DNA from: Hymenobacter arizonensis
GTDB lineage: Bacteria > Bacteroidota > Bacteroidia > Cytophagales > Hymenobacteraceae
Direction of reading: 5' to 3'
NCBI RefSeq assembly: GCF_900115775.1
Contig: NZ_FOXS01000002.1
Location: forward strand, 434,001 to 498,000
DNA length: 64,000 nucleotides
Shown here: positions 26,723 to 34,471 of the stretch, in pieces
Position numbering within the stretch: the stretch's first letter is position 1
Layout of the letters: every line of letters starts with the position of its first letter
Program-made: the position numbers and the translations under genes
The notes under the pieces: generated by a model
What the model was told of the DNA's origin: nothing
What the model saw: only the letters and a program-made list of their open reading frames with translations
Databases searched by the model: none

Positions 26723-28840
26723 TCATCCCATGACGGTGCGCCGGATGCCGAGCTTTTTCATGCGGGCTTCCAGGGTTTTGGGGTTGATATCGAGCAGCAG
26801 GGCCGCACCCTGCGCGCCGCTCACCCGCCCGTTGGTGCGCTGCAAGGCGGCCAGAATATGGTCGCGCTCCTGCTCACGCAGGGTCTTGAGCGGGGCATTG
26901 CTTGGGGTGGAAATCGCCGCGGTCCGGGCCGCCAGGGGCGCCGCCGCAAAGCCAGCAAACTCCAGGTAAGGGCCCTGACTCACGATGATGGCCTGCTCCA
27001 GCACGTGCTCCAGCTCGCGGATGTTGCCCGGCCAAGCGTAGGCCTGCAGCGCGGCCAGGTCGGCGGGGCGCACCTGACGCGCGGGCTTGCCCAGGCGCTT
27101 GCTCAGGCGCTGCACGAAGTGGCGCAGCAGCGGCTCAATGTCTTCGCGGCGCTCGCGCAGGGGAGCCAGCTCGATGGGAAACACGTTGAGCCGGTAGTAT
27201 AAATCGGCGCGAAAGCGGCCGGCCGCTACTTCGTCGGCCAGCACGCGGTTGGTAGCGGCGATGACGCGGGCGTCGGAGTGCAGCACCTTGGTGCCGCCCA
27301 GGCGCTCGAACTCTTTCTCCTGCAGCACGCGCAGCAGCTTGGCTTGCAGGTCGAGGGGCAGCTCGCCGATTTCGTCGAGGAAGATGCTGCCGCCGTTGGC
27401 CAGCTCAAACTTGCCGATGCGCCGCTCCACTGCGCCCGTGAAGGCGCCTTTCTCGTGGCCAAACAGCTCGCTTTCGGTGAGCTGGGCGGGCAGGGCCGCG
27501 CAGTTGAGCTTGATGAGGGCGCGGGCGTGGCGGGGCGAGGCGTTGTGCAGCTCGCGGGCCACCAGCTCCTTACCCGTGCCGGTTTCGCCCGAAATCAGCA
27601 CCGTGGTATCGGTAGAAGCCACCTGGCGAATGCGCAGCAGGGTTTGCTGCAGGGCCGGGCCGCTGCCGATGAAAGTGCCGGAATCAGCCCCGAAGCGCGC
27701 CGAAGTGTTGATTTCATCCACCAGGTAGCTCCGCTCCTGCTCTACCTGGGCCCGCAGCTCCTCTATCTGCTCGAAGGCGAACAGGTTTTCCAGCGCCAAA
27801 GCAATTTGGGGCACCAGGGCCAGCACAGTGGCTAGGTCATTGGGCCGAAAAGCATCGGGCCGAGCCGCCGAGAGGGTTAGCACCGCCGCGCTGTCGGGCC
27901 GCTGCCAGATGGGCGCCACCAGCAGGGCGCGGGTGCCGTAGTGCTCGTACACGTAGCGCAGGCGCGGGTAGCGCACTGCCAAATCCTTGAATTCGGGTCC
28001 CGAATAGATAGCGGCGGACTGCAGCAGCCGGGTGCTTTGCTGGTAGATGCCTTCCGCGTTAGTCAGGGCTTCGTCGGCGTCGCGGTTGGGCCCGAGGGCT
28101 TCGAGTGGGGCATCGGGGGTAGCCCGCGAAAACTCGGCGAATGCCTGAAACATCTTCTCCTGCCCCGCCCGCTGCACCCGAATGCCAAAGTATTCGAAGG
28201 CGACCAAGCGGTTCAGCTCCTCGGCAATGGCCCGGAACAAGGGCTCGCGCTGCTTGATGCTGAGCAGGGCATTGTTGATGTTGAGCTGCAGGGTACGCTC
28301 CTGCTCGCGGCGGGCTACTTCTTCGAAAGCCAGGGTGTTGGCCACGGCCACGGCAATGAGCGGGCCTATTTTTTCGAGCAGCTTTTTATCCTCCTCGCTG
28401 AGGTGCGGACGCCGCCGCGAAGCCAGGGAGAGAAAACCGGTCAGTTGGCCGCTTGTGCGCAAGGGTACGGTGGTCAGGTGAACGATGCCCATGTGGGATA
28501 GGCGCTGAAAAGGCTCGAACGCGGGGTAGTCGCCGATGTAATCTTCGAGCGTGATTTGCCGCACATACGGGTCTGCCACCAGCTTTTCGACGGGAGAACC
28601 CGCTATCGGCGTGAAGGTGTCCATGTTGGGTGACGCCGGCCACTGGTCGTCGGCCCCGTAGTAATCGCGCAGGAATAGCCGCTTATTCTTTAGCTCGGCG
28701 TCGAATACGTTGATGCCAATAATGTCGAACGGAAATATGAGCCGCAGCTTGGTAGTGACTATTTTGAACAGCGAGTCTTTGTCACGTATCGTGGCAATGG
28801 CCTCGTTTAGGTGCAATAGTAAGGTGTCGTCTTGTTGCAT
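26723..28840 (-). CDS. GAF-domain sigma-54-dependent transcriptional activator
   Basis: A protein of 705 residues. Two GAF-like sensory domains occupy about 1-170 and 180-355, with a coiled-coil-like stretch 358-380 (EELRAQVEQERSYLVDEI). The AAA+ domain has Walker A GETGTGKE (about 414-421), the sigma-54 contact loop GAFTGA (about 463-468), Walker B GSIFLDEIGELP and the R-finger region. A Fis-type helix-turn-helix ends the protein (about 660-705; SGAQGAALLLDINPKTLEARMKKLGI). It resembles FhlA/NorR-like activators with ligand-binding GAFs. It is divergent from the efflux operon starting at 29075, its likely target; 28841-29074 holds candidate sites. Confidence 0.9.
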   Translation of the reverse strand: MQQDDTLLLHLNEAIATIRDKDSLFKIVTTKLRLIFPFDIIGINVFDAELKNKRLFLRDYYGADDQWPASPNMDTFTPIAGSPVEKLVADPYVRQITLEDYIGDYPAFEPFQRLSHMGIVHLTTVPLRTSGQLTGFLSLASRRRPHLSEEDKKLLEKIGPLIAVAVANTLAFEEVARREQERTLQLNINNALLSIKQREPLFRAIAEELNRLVAFEYFGIRVQRAGQEKMFQAFAEFSRATPDAPLEALGPNRDADEALTNAEGIYQQSTRLLQSAAIYSGPEFKDLAVRYPRLRYVYEHYGTRALLVAPIWQRPDSAAVLTLSAARPDAFRPNDLATVLALVPQIALALENLFAFEQIEELRAQVEQERSYLVDEINTSARFGADSGTFIGSGPALQQTLLRIRQVASTDTTVLISGETGTGKELVARELHNASPRHARALIKLNCAALPAQLTESELFGHEKGAFTGAVERRIGKFELANGGSIFLDEIGELPLDLQAKLLRVLQEKEFERLGGTKVLHSDARVIAATNRVLADEVAAGRFRADLYYRLNVFPIELAPLRERREDIEPLLRHFVQRLSKRLGKPARQVRPADLAALQAYAWPGNIRELEHVLEQAIIVSQGPYLEFAGFAAAPLAARTAAISTPSNAPLKTLREQERDHILAALQRTNGRVSGAQGAALLLDINPKTLEARMKKLGIRRTVMG

Positions 28841-28870
28841 CGTGAGGTAAGCGAAACCATGGGCCTATGT

Positions 28871-28888
28871 TTCCTGAAATAACAGGAA
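28871..28888. promoter_or_regulatory. Palindrome, candidate activator-binding site
   Basis: TTCCTG-AAATAA-CAGGAA is a perfect 6-bp inverted repeat with a 6-base spacer, 31 bases upstream of the activator gene start; a half site, TTCCTGAT, follows at 28903-28910. The spacing from the possible -24/-12 site (140-160 bases) is that of an enhancer for a sigma-54 activator. Assignment to this protein is inferred from position. Confidence 0.4.
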
Positions 28889-29027
28889 CACGTTTTTAGC
28901 AATTCCTGATATTTAAGAAATACAGTTTTGGTGCCGTTATGTTTTATAAAACCTTTTAAGTCTACAATAAGCTATTTTACAGATGTTTATGTTATGCGTA
29001 ATCTTATAAATGAGCTGTAAAGCCAAC

Positions 29028-29042
29028 TGGCACAACATTCGG
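29028..29042 (+). promoter_or_regulatory. Weak candidate sigma-54 (-24/-12) promoter of the efflux operon
   Basis: TGGCAC at 29028-29033 is a perfect -24 box. The -12 box at the right spacing reads TCGG instead of TTGC (2 of 4 match). The start would be near 29054, 21 bases before ATG 29075. No TAnnTTTG element is seen nearby. The adjacent sigma-54 activator gene is what makes it worth listing. Confidence 0.3.
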
Positions 29043-29074
29043 TAAGAGCGAGGTAACTCATATCTGCTCTCCTT

Positions 29075-30406
29075 ATGTTTTCTCGTTTTTCAAGTTCGGC
29101 GCTTTTTTCCCTGGCGCTGGCGTTGCTAGGCGCTGGCTCTGCTTCGGCGCAGAGTCTTTCCGGCGTTGAGTTTGTGTCGGATTCCCTGACGTTGGATGGC
29201 ACCCTGCGTTCGGTGCTCGATGCCAACCCGGCGGTGACTTCGCTCGACGAACTCGCCAATGCGGCCGGCGGTCGGTTGGCCCAAACGCGCACTGGCTTCC
29301 TGCCTCAGATAACCGGCACGGCTTCCTACACCCGCATCGACCCCGTGGTGCAGCTGCCCTTTGGCGGCGAGACGCTGCGCCTGGCGCCCAACAATAACTA
29401 CGACGCGCACATCACGGCCCAGTACCTGCTGCTTGATTTCGGTAAGAACGACGCCACCGTTAAGCTGGCCGAGTCGCAGGTGCAAACCGCCCGCGACAAC
29501 GTGAACGTAACCAAGCGGGACCTCGCCTTCAACGCGGCTCAGGTGTATTATAACATCCTGTTTATGCGCGAAAGCATCAGGGTGCAGGACGCGCAGATTG
29601 CGTCGCTGCGCGCGCACCGCAACGAGATGGAAAAGCGCGTGCAGGGAGGGGTAAGTACCCGCTTCGACGTGACGACCACCGACGTGCGCATCACGCAGGC
29701 CCAAAGCACCAAGATTGACCTGCAAAACCAGCTCCGTAACCAGCAGGTGCAACTGTCCCGCCTCCTACACAAGCCTTCGCAAGCCGACATTCCGGTGAAA
29801 GGGCAGTTGACCTTTAAGCCCCAAGCCGTGAACGTGGAGTCAGAAGTAGCCAAGGCGGTCGAGAACCGGCCCGAAATCAAGCTTGCCCGCGATGCCGAAA
29901 CCACGGCCACCCTCCAGCAGCGCCTCGTGGAGCGCAGCAACCTGCCCAGCCTGGGCATAGGGGCGCAGGTGGGCGCCAAAAACGGCTACTTGCCCAACCT
30001 CGACCAGATTCGTCCCAACACCGTGGGCGTGGTGCAGCTGTCGGTGCCGATTTACGACGGTAACAAGAATAAAAACCAGCGCGTGGAGGCCCTGGCCAAC
30101 GCCCGCAGCGCCGTGGCCCGCACCCAGGACACGCAAGAGCAAATCCGCGCCGACGTGCGCCAGGCCGCCAACAACATGGAATTCAGCCAGGCCCGCTACA
30201 CCAACGCCGAGCAGCAAATCGCCCAGGCCACCGACGCCCTCACCCGCGCCCGCGCCCGCTACCGCTACGACGTGGGCACCAACCTCGACGTGCTCGACGC
30301 CGAAACCCAACTGGCCCAGGCCCGCCTGGCCCGCGCCCAGGCCATTTACAACTACACCCTTGGCCAGTACCAATTGAAGCGCGCCACCGGCGAGCAGATT
30401 TGGTAA
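29075..30406 (+). CDS. tolC: TolC-family outer-membrane efflux channel
   Basis: A protein of 443 residues with a signal peptide (1-25, SASAQ). Two OEP repeats follow, with long Gln/Ala-rich coiled helices (LAESQVQTARDNVNVTKRDLAFNAAQVYYN and TRARARYRYDVGTNLDVLDAETQLAQARL), the latter with the conserved VGT-LDVLDA turn. It forms the trimeric outer-membrane duct of a tripartite pump. It is the first gene of tolC-uspA-emrA-emrB. The end of the gene is followed within 8 bases by a G-rich inverted-repeat unit (30414-30580). Confidence 0.92.
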   Translation: MFSRFSSSALFSLALALLGAGSASAQSLSGVEFVSDSLTLDGTLRSVLDANPAVTSLDELANAAGGRLAQTRTGFLPQITGTASYTRIDPVVQLPFGGETLRLAPNNNYDAHITAQYLLLDFGKNDATVKLAESQVQTARDNVNVTKRDLAFNAAQVYYNILFMRESIRVQDAQIASLRAHRNEMEKRVQGGVSTRFDVTTTDVRITQAQSTKIDLQNQLRNQQVQLSRLLHKPSQADIPVKGQLTFKPQAVNVESEVAKAVENRPEIKLARDAETTATLQQRLVERSNLPSLGIGAQVGAKNGYLPNLDQIRPNTVGVVQLSVPIYDGNKNKNQRVEALANARSAVARTQDTQEQIRADVRQAANNMEFSQARYTNAEQQIAQATDALTRARARYRYDVGTNLDVLDAETQLAQARLARAQAIYNYTLGQYQLKRATGEQIW

Positions 30407-30413
30407 GGGGTTA

Positions 30414-30580
30414 TTTAGGGTAGGAGGGTGTGGGGTTTTTAGGGTAGGAGGGTATGGGGGTAAGAGGGTAGGAGTTATTGATTTCCAATTCTTTCCTTTT
30501 CCAGCTCACTTCCCCTAACCCAAATAACTCCTACCCTCTTACCCCCATACCCTCCTACCCCCACACCCTCCTACCCTAAA
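30414..30580. repeat. G-rich long inverted repeat, empty form
   Basis: The core arms 30442-30479 and 30523-30560 pair perfectly over 38 bases (GGGTAGGAGGGTATGGGGG and onward, then its complement), with a 43-base loop. Outer arms (30414-30435 and about 30559-30580) pair over a further 20 or more bases, apart from an 8-base extra piece on the left. The right end is 3 bases before the ATG of uspA, and the left end is 8 bases after the tolC stop. The G-strand has four or more GGG runs with short spacers, so it could also form a G-quadruplex. Related arms flank the S23 gene at 32234-32776. Confidence 0.88.
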
Positions 30581-30583
30581 AGA

Positions 30584-31033
30584 ATGACCATCCTTTGTCC
30601 ACTTGATTTCTCTGCTGCCTCGGCGGGAGTAGTGGCGTACGCAGCGGCCCTGGCCGTGGCGCACCACGCCGAACTACGCCTGCTGCACGTGTGCGAGCCG
30701 CAAGAGGACCTGGCCGCCCGGCTACCTACTTTCTCAGTAGCCTCTTCGACGCAACCCTGCGCCGAGCGGCTCGAAAGCTTGCGAACGGCGGCCGTTCAAG
30801 CCGGAGCCCAACACGTGCACACGGAAATTGTGCGGGGCGAGGCGGCTCCGGAAATCGTAGCCGAAGCCCGGCGCCAGCAAGCCGACCTCATCGTGATTGG
30901 GGCGCACGGCTGCACGGGCATCACCCGCTTCCTGATGGGCACCACGGCCGAAATCGTGCTTCGCACGGCGCCCTGTGCCACCCTGCTGGTGCGGGCACCA
31001 TTATCACTCAGCCAAGAAGGCAAGCACAGCTAG
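30584..31033 (+). CDS. uspA: Universal stress protein (ATP-binding type)
   Basis: A protein of 149 residues, a single Usp domain. It starts MTILCPLDFSAAS; the ATP-binding motif G-x2-G-x9-G-T is complete near the C-terminus (GAHG, then nine residues, then GT), followed by IVLRTAPCATLLVRAP. Such proteins bind ATP and are induced by stress; the molecular role is often unclear. Its place between tolC and emrA in one transcription unit suggests co-expression with efflux. The leader is the right arm of the G-rich inverted repeat, so its translation may depend on that hairpin. Confidence 0.9.
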   Translation: MTILCPLDFSAASAGVVAYAAALAVAHHAELRLLHVCEPQEDLAARLPTFSVASSTQPCAERLESLRTAAVQAGAQHVHTEIVRGEAAPEIVAEARRQQADLIVIGAHGCTGITRFLMGTTAEIVLRTAPCATLLVRAPLSLSQEGKHS

Positions 31034-31107
31034 TCTGATGCGCCCGCTTTCTCGCCTACTATTCTTAAACAACCCTTCTAACTCCTTCTTTCTTAATCTT
31101 CATTAAG

Positions 31108-32232
31108 ATGGCCCAGACCGAAATTTCTCCTGCCGTGCAGCCCCACAATAACAACCCGGCGCCTTACCCCAACGCTACCGAGGCGGATGCTGGTACGCCC
31201 ATGGAAGAGCCCAAAAAGCGCAACCCTCTCTTGTTCATCATTCTGGCAGTAGTGCTGCTGGCTGGTGGCTTCTATGGCTGGACGCGCTACCAGTTTGCCC
31301 AGGCCCACGAAAGCACCGACGACGCCCAGGTAGAAGGCGACGTGTACCCCATACTGCCGCGCGTGGGCGGCCCGGTGCTGGAAGTGAAGGTGCAGGACAA
31401 CCAGCCCGTGAAAAAGGGCGACGTCTTGGCTACCCTCGACCCCGCCGACTACCAGCAGCGCGTGAACGCCGCCGAGGCCGCCCTCGCTGCCGCCGAAGCC
31501 CAGGTAGTAGCGGCCCGCGCCGCCGTGGGCACCGCCCAGGCCACGGCCCGCACCGCCCAAACCACCATCGGCGTGAGTGAGGCCAGCCGCGCCAAGCTGC
31601 AGAAAGATCTACAGCGTAGCACCTTCCTCCGCGAGCAGGACATCATTCCGCAGAGTGAGTACGACGCCGTGCAGGCCAACCTGCGTGCCACCAGCGCCCA
31701 GCGCGCCACCGCCACCGACCAGGTGGGCGTGGCCCGCCAGCAGGTGGCCGCCGCCCAGCAGCAAGTAGCCGTGGCCCAGGCCATCGTGAAGCAGCGCCAG
31801 GCCGACCTCGACAATGCCAAGCTCCAACTCAGCTACACCACGCTGCTAGCGCCCGGCAACGGCATCGTGAGCAAGAAAAACGTGCAGCCCGGCCAGGTAG
31901 TGGCCCCCGGCCAGCAGTTGATGGGCCTGGTAGCCAGCGAAAAAACCTGGATTGTGGCCAATTTCAAGGAAACCCAGCTGGAAAACATGAAAGTGGGCCA
32001 GCCCGTGAAAGTGGAGGTCGACGCCTACCCGCACCAGGAGTTTGAGGGCCACATCGAGTCGCTCTCGGCCGCTACCGGCGCCCGCTTCGCCCTCCTTCCC
32101 CCCGACAACGCCAGCGGCAACTTCGTGAAAGTGACCCAGCGCGTGCCCGTAAAAATCGCCCTCGATAAAGTAGACCCGCAGCACCCCCTGCGCGCTGGCA
32201 TGAGCGTGAACGCCATTGTAGCGGTGAAGTGA
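31108..32232 (+). CDS. emrA: HlyD/EmrA-family membrane-fusion protein
   Basis: A protein of 374 residues: a cytoplasmic N-terminus (1-38), one membrane helix (about 40-60, NPLLFIILAVVLLAGGFYGW), the biotinyl-lipoyl-like half (AQVEGDVYPILPRVGGPVLEVKV), a long Ala/Gln-rich hairpin (about 112-232) and the second half (APGNGIVSKKNVQPGQVVAPGQQLMGLV) with a beta-barrel (FKETQLENMKVGQPVKVEVDAYP). This is the EmrA pattern (TDDAQVEGD). It bridges EmrB and TolC across the periplasm. It starts 74 bases after uspA. Directly after its stop comes the left arm of the S23-bearing repeat unit. Confidence 0.92.
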   Translation: MAQTEISPAVQPHNNNPAPYPNATEADAGTPMEEPKKRNPLLFIILAVVLLAGGFYGWTRYQFAQAHESTDDAQVEGDVYPILPRVGGPVLEVKVQDNQPVKKGDVLATLDPADYQQRVNAAEAALAAAEAQVVAARAAVGTAQATARTAQTTIGVSEASRAKLQKDLQRSTFLREQDIIPQSEYDAVQANLRATSAQRATATDQVGVARQQVAAAQQQVAVAQAIVKQRQADLDNAKLQLSYTTLLAPGNGIVSKKNVQPGQVVAPGQQLMGLVASEKTWIVANFKETQLENMKVGQPVKVEVDAYPHQEFEGHIESLSAATGARFALLPPDNASGNFVKVTQRVPVKIALDKVDPQHPLRAGMSVNAIVAVK

Positions 32233-32288
32233 TTTTAGGGTAAGAGGGTGTGGGGGTAGGAGGGTATGAGTTTTTATTCTCCTTACTC

Positions 32289-32696
32289 TTACTCCTTGCC
32301 GTTTTCTCTACTCGCCTTTTTCTGTTTGTCGCGGGCCGTTTTTTCAGCTTTGCCCAGGATGGACATGATGGCCCGGGCTTCAGTTAGCAGCTCGTCAAGC
32401 CTGCCTTCGGGCATGTGGCCGCCTTCGCTCAGGAGTTCCAGCCACAGCACGGCTTCGTCGGCTTCTTCCAGCGCGATGTGCAGCTTGGCAAGGAACTCTC
32501 GCTCGGAGCGGGCCCGGCACGCGGCCCGGTAGTTGGCGGCGACCGAAGTGCCGGAACGCAGTAGCTGCATCCCGGCCACCCGACAAGACGGCGCGGTAGG
32601 CAACCGGTCCACCAGTTTCATCACCCGCAAAGCAAACGCTTTGGTGCGCTGCCGAAACTCTTCGGCAAAATCAAAATTCGACAGCTTATCAGTCAT
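32289..32696 (-). CDS. Four-helix-bundle protein (S23 / 23S rRNA intervening-sequence family)
   Basis: A protein of 135 residues with the S23 family pattern: FAEEFRQRTKAFALRVMKLVDRLP, then GMQLLRSGTSVAANYRAACRARSEREFLAKLHIALEEADEAVLWLELL. The family was first seen inside 23S rRNA intervening sequences of Leptospira and is related to Avd of diversity-generating retroelements, where a homopentameric four-helix bundle binds nucleic acid. The C-terminus is Lys-rich (TARDKQKKASRENGKE). It is antisense inside the emrA-emrB gap, with its own -7 element, and is bracketed by inverted repeats. Function in this setting unknown. Confidence 0.88.
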   Translation of the reverse strand: MTDKLSNFDFAEEFRQRTKAFALRVMKLVDRLPTAPSCRVAGMQLLRSGTSVAANYRAACRARSEREFLAKLHIALEEADEAVLWLELLSEGGHMPEGRLDELLTEARAIMSILGKAEKTARDKQKKASRENGKE

Positions 32697-32716
32697 AGTG
32701 GGAGGCGCAGGCTACT

Positions 32717-32724
32717 CAAATCTA
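32717..32724 (-). promoter_or_regulatory. -7 promoter element of the S23 gene
   Basis: The minus strand reads TAGATTTG, a perfect TAnnTTTG element, ending 20 bases before the S23 ATG. It lies between the right repeat arm and the gene, so the gene has its own transcription inside the unit. No clear -33 box is seen at the usual spacing. Confidence 0.45.
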
Positions 32725-32780
32725 AGCTCCTCAACCAAACCCCTACCCTCCCACCCCCATACCCTCCTACCCTAAGAAGA

Positions 32781-34352
32781 ATGGAAACCGGATTTACCAA
32801 GTGGATTATCGTTATTACGGTGGTCCTGTGCTGCTTGCTGGAGCTCATCGACACCAGCATCGTGAACGTGGCCCTGACCCAGATGATGGGCAACCTCTCG
32901 GCCACGCAGCAGGAAGTGACGTGGGTGGTGGCCTCCTACGGCATCGCCAACGTGATTGTCATCCCGATGACTGGCTTTTTGGCCGAGCAGTTTGGGCGGC
33001 GCAACTACTACTTCGTGTCGGTGCTCATCTTCACCATCGCCTCCATTGCCTGCGGGCAGAGCACCAACATCTGGGAGCTGGTGGCGTTTCGCTTCGTGCA
33101 GGGCATCGGCGGCGGGGCGCTCATGGCTACCTCGCAGTCTATCCTAATCGATACCTTCCCGCCCAAACAGCTGCCGCTGGGTCAGGCCCTGTTCGGCATG
33201 GGCGTGATTATCGGCCCCACCATTGGCCCCACGCTGGGCGGCTACATCGTGGACAGCAACCTCGGCTGGCCTTGGATTTTCTACGTGAACGTGCCTGTGG
33301 GCATTCTGGCAGCCATTTTCACGCTGCTGTTCATCCGCGACCCCGAGCGCATCAAAAACGCTATTCCGCGGCCGTTGCGCGAGATTGACTGGGCCGGCAT
33401 TGGTCTGTTGATACTTGGCGTGGGCTCGCTGCAGCTGGTGCTGGAGCAGGGCGAGACCGAAGACTGGTTCGAAAGCGCCTACATCAACACGTTTGTGTTC
33501 TTCTCCGTGGTCGGCATTGTCGGCTTCATCTGGCGCGAGCTCACGGCTGATAAGCCTATCGTGGACCTGCGCGTGCTGGGCAAGAGCCGCAACCTGGCGG
33601 TGGGCGCGTTCCTCTCGTTCGTGCTGGGCTTCGGGCTGTTTGCCTCGGTGTTTGTGTTCCCCATTTTCACCCAGCGCATCCTGGGCTTCACGGCCGCCCA
33701 AACGGGCCTGCTGCTGCTGCCGGGCGCCCTGGCTTCGGGCTTCATGATGCCGATTATCGGCAAGGCGCTGCAAGCCGGCGTGCCGCAGAAATACATGATT
33801 CCGGTGGGCTTCACCATCTTCTTTTTCTTCACCTTCTGGATGGCGGCCCGCATTTCACCCACTGCCGGCGAGAGCGACTTCTTCTGGCCCTTGATGGTGC
33901 GTGGCTTGGGCCTGGGCCTGATTTTTCTGCCCATCACCACCATGAGCTTGGCCGGTCTGCAGGGCAAAGACGCCGGCCAGGCCGCCGGCATCACCGGCAT
34001 GATTCGCCAGCTCGGCGGCTCGTTCGGCGTGGCCATCGTGGGCACCTACCTCGAGCGCAGCCTCATGCAAAACCGCGTGGGCCAGCTGCCCAACATCTCG
34101 CTCTACGACCCCGAAACCGTGCAGCGCCTGCAGGCCTTCACCCAGAACTTCATGGCCCGCGGCTTCTCCTTCGAGCAAGCCCAGCGCCAAGCCTACGCCG
34201 CCCTCGATGGCATCCTGATGAAGCAGGTTTCCATCATCACCTATTCGCAGGTATTCTCGGCCCTGGGCTTTTTCTTCATCGCCTGCCTTCCGCTCATCTT
34301 CCTCATCAAGCGCGTTAAAGTGACCGGCAAGATTAGCCTGGACGCGCATTAA
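32781..34352 (+). CDS. emrB: DHA2-family (EmrB/QacA) drug:H+ antiporter
   Basis: A protein of 523 residues with 14 hydrophobic segments. The first helix carries the DHA2 signature LLELIDTSIVNVALTQM (motif D1), with motif A in GFLAEQFGRRNYY and motif C-like GVIIGPTIGPTLGGYIVD. It exports hydrophobic compounds with EmrA and TolC, whose genes precede it. The start follows the right arm of the S23 unit by 4 bases (AGAAGAATG), so that arm is its leader. Two strong hairpins end the operon just after the stop. Confidence 0.93.
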   Translation: METGFTKWIIVITVVLCCLLELIDTSIVNVALTQMMGNLSATQQEVTWVVASYGIANVIVIPMTGFLAEQFGRRNYYFVSVLIFTIASIACGQSTNIWELVAFRFVQGIGGGALMATSQSILIDTFPPKQLPLGQALFGMGVIIGPTIGPTLGGYIVDSNLGWPWIFYVNVPVGILAAIFTLLFIRDPERIKNAIPRPLREIDWAGIGLLILGVGSLQLVLEQGETEDWFESAYINTFVFFSVVGIVGFIWRELTADKPIVDLRVLGKSRNLAVGAFLSFVLGFGLFASVFVFPIFTQRILGFTAAQTGLLLLPGALASGFMMPIIGKALQAGVPQKYMIPVGFTIFFFFTFWMAARISPTAGESDFFWPLMVRGLGLGLIFLPITTMSLAGLQGKDAGQAAGITGMIRQLGGSFGVAIVGTYLERSLMQNRVGQLPNISLYDPETVQRLQAFTQNFMARGFSFEQAQRQAYAALDGILMKQVSIITYSQVFSALGFFFIACLPLIFLIKRVKVTGKISLDAH

Positions 34353-34367
34353 CAGATAGCCCTGCCT

Positions 34368-34395
34368 GGCAAAGTAGTAGTGACGCTACTTTGCC
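34368..34395 (+). terminator. Short hairpin after emrB
   Basis: A 10-bp perfect stem GGCAAAGTAG / CTACTTTGCC with an 8-base loop, 15 bases after the emrB stop. There is no T-run, so it may be a processing or RNA 3'-end stabilising hairpin rather than a terminator. Confidence 0.45.
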
Positions 34396-34407
34396 ACTAC
34401 GGTGCAG

Positions 34408-34471
34408 AAAAGCCACCGGCACGGTGACCCCAAATGATTTTCATTTGGGGTCACCGTGCCGGTGGCTTTTT
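34408..34471 (+). terminator. Strong rho-independent terminator of the efflux operon
   Basis: A near-perfect stem of about 30 bp (AAAAGCCACCGGCACGGTGA side with its complement) around a 3-4 base loop, ending in CTTTTT. It is far longer than a usual terminator; the AAAA on the other side makes it bidirectional. Confidence 0.88.

Larger units (their letters stand above)
32234..32776. repeat. G-rich inverted-repeat unit carrying an S23 four-helix-bundle gene
   Basis: The left arm (32234-32273) and right arm (32737-32776) are inverted copies of a sequence of the form TTAGGGTARGAGGGTRTGGGG, matching at about 30 of 33 positions, and are related to the arms at 30414-30580. The unit lies exactly between the emrA stop (32232) and emrB start (32781) and encloses one minus-strand gene (32289-32696). 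No target-site duplication is evident. Two units in one operon, one with and one without a gene, look like full and empty forms of a mobile cassette (inference). Confidence 0.7.

Noticed and set aside
28903..28920. TTCCTGATATTTAAGAAA as a second full activator site
   Set aside because: Only the left half matches the palindrome at 28871; the right half does not pair well enough.
30414..32776. CRISPR-like interpretation of the repeated GGGTAGGAGGG units
   Set aside because: The copies are in inverted, not direct, order, with no regular spacers and no cas genes.
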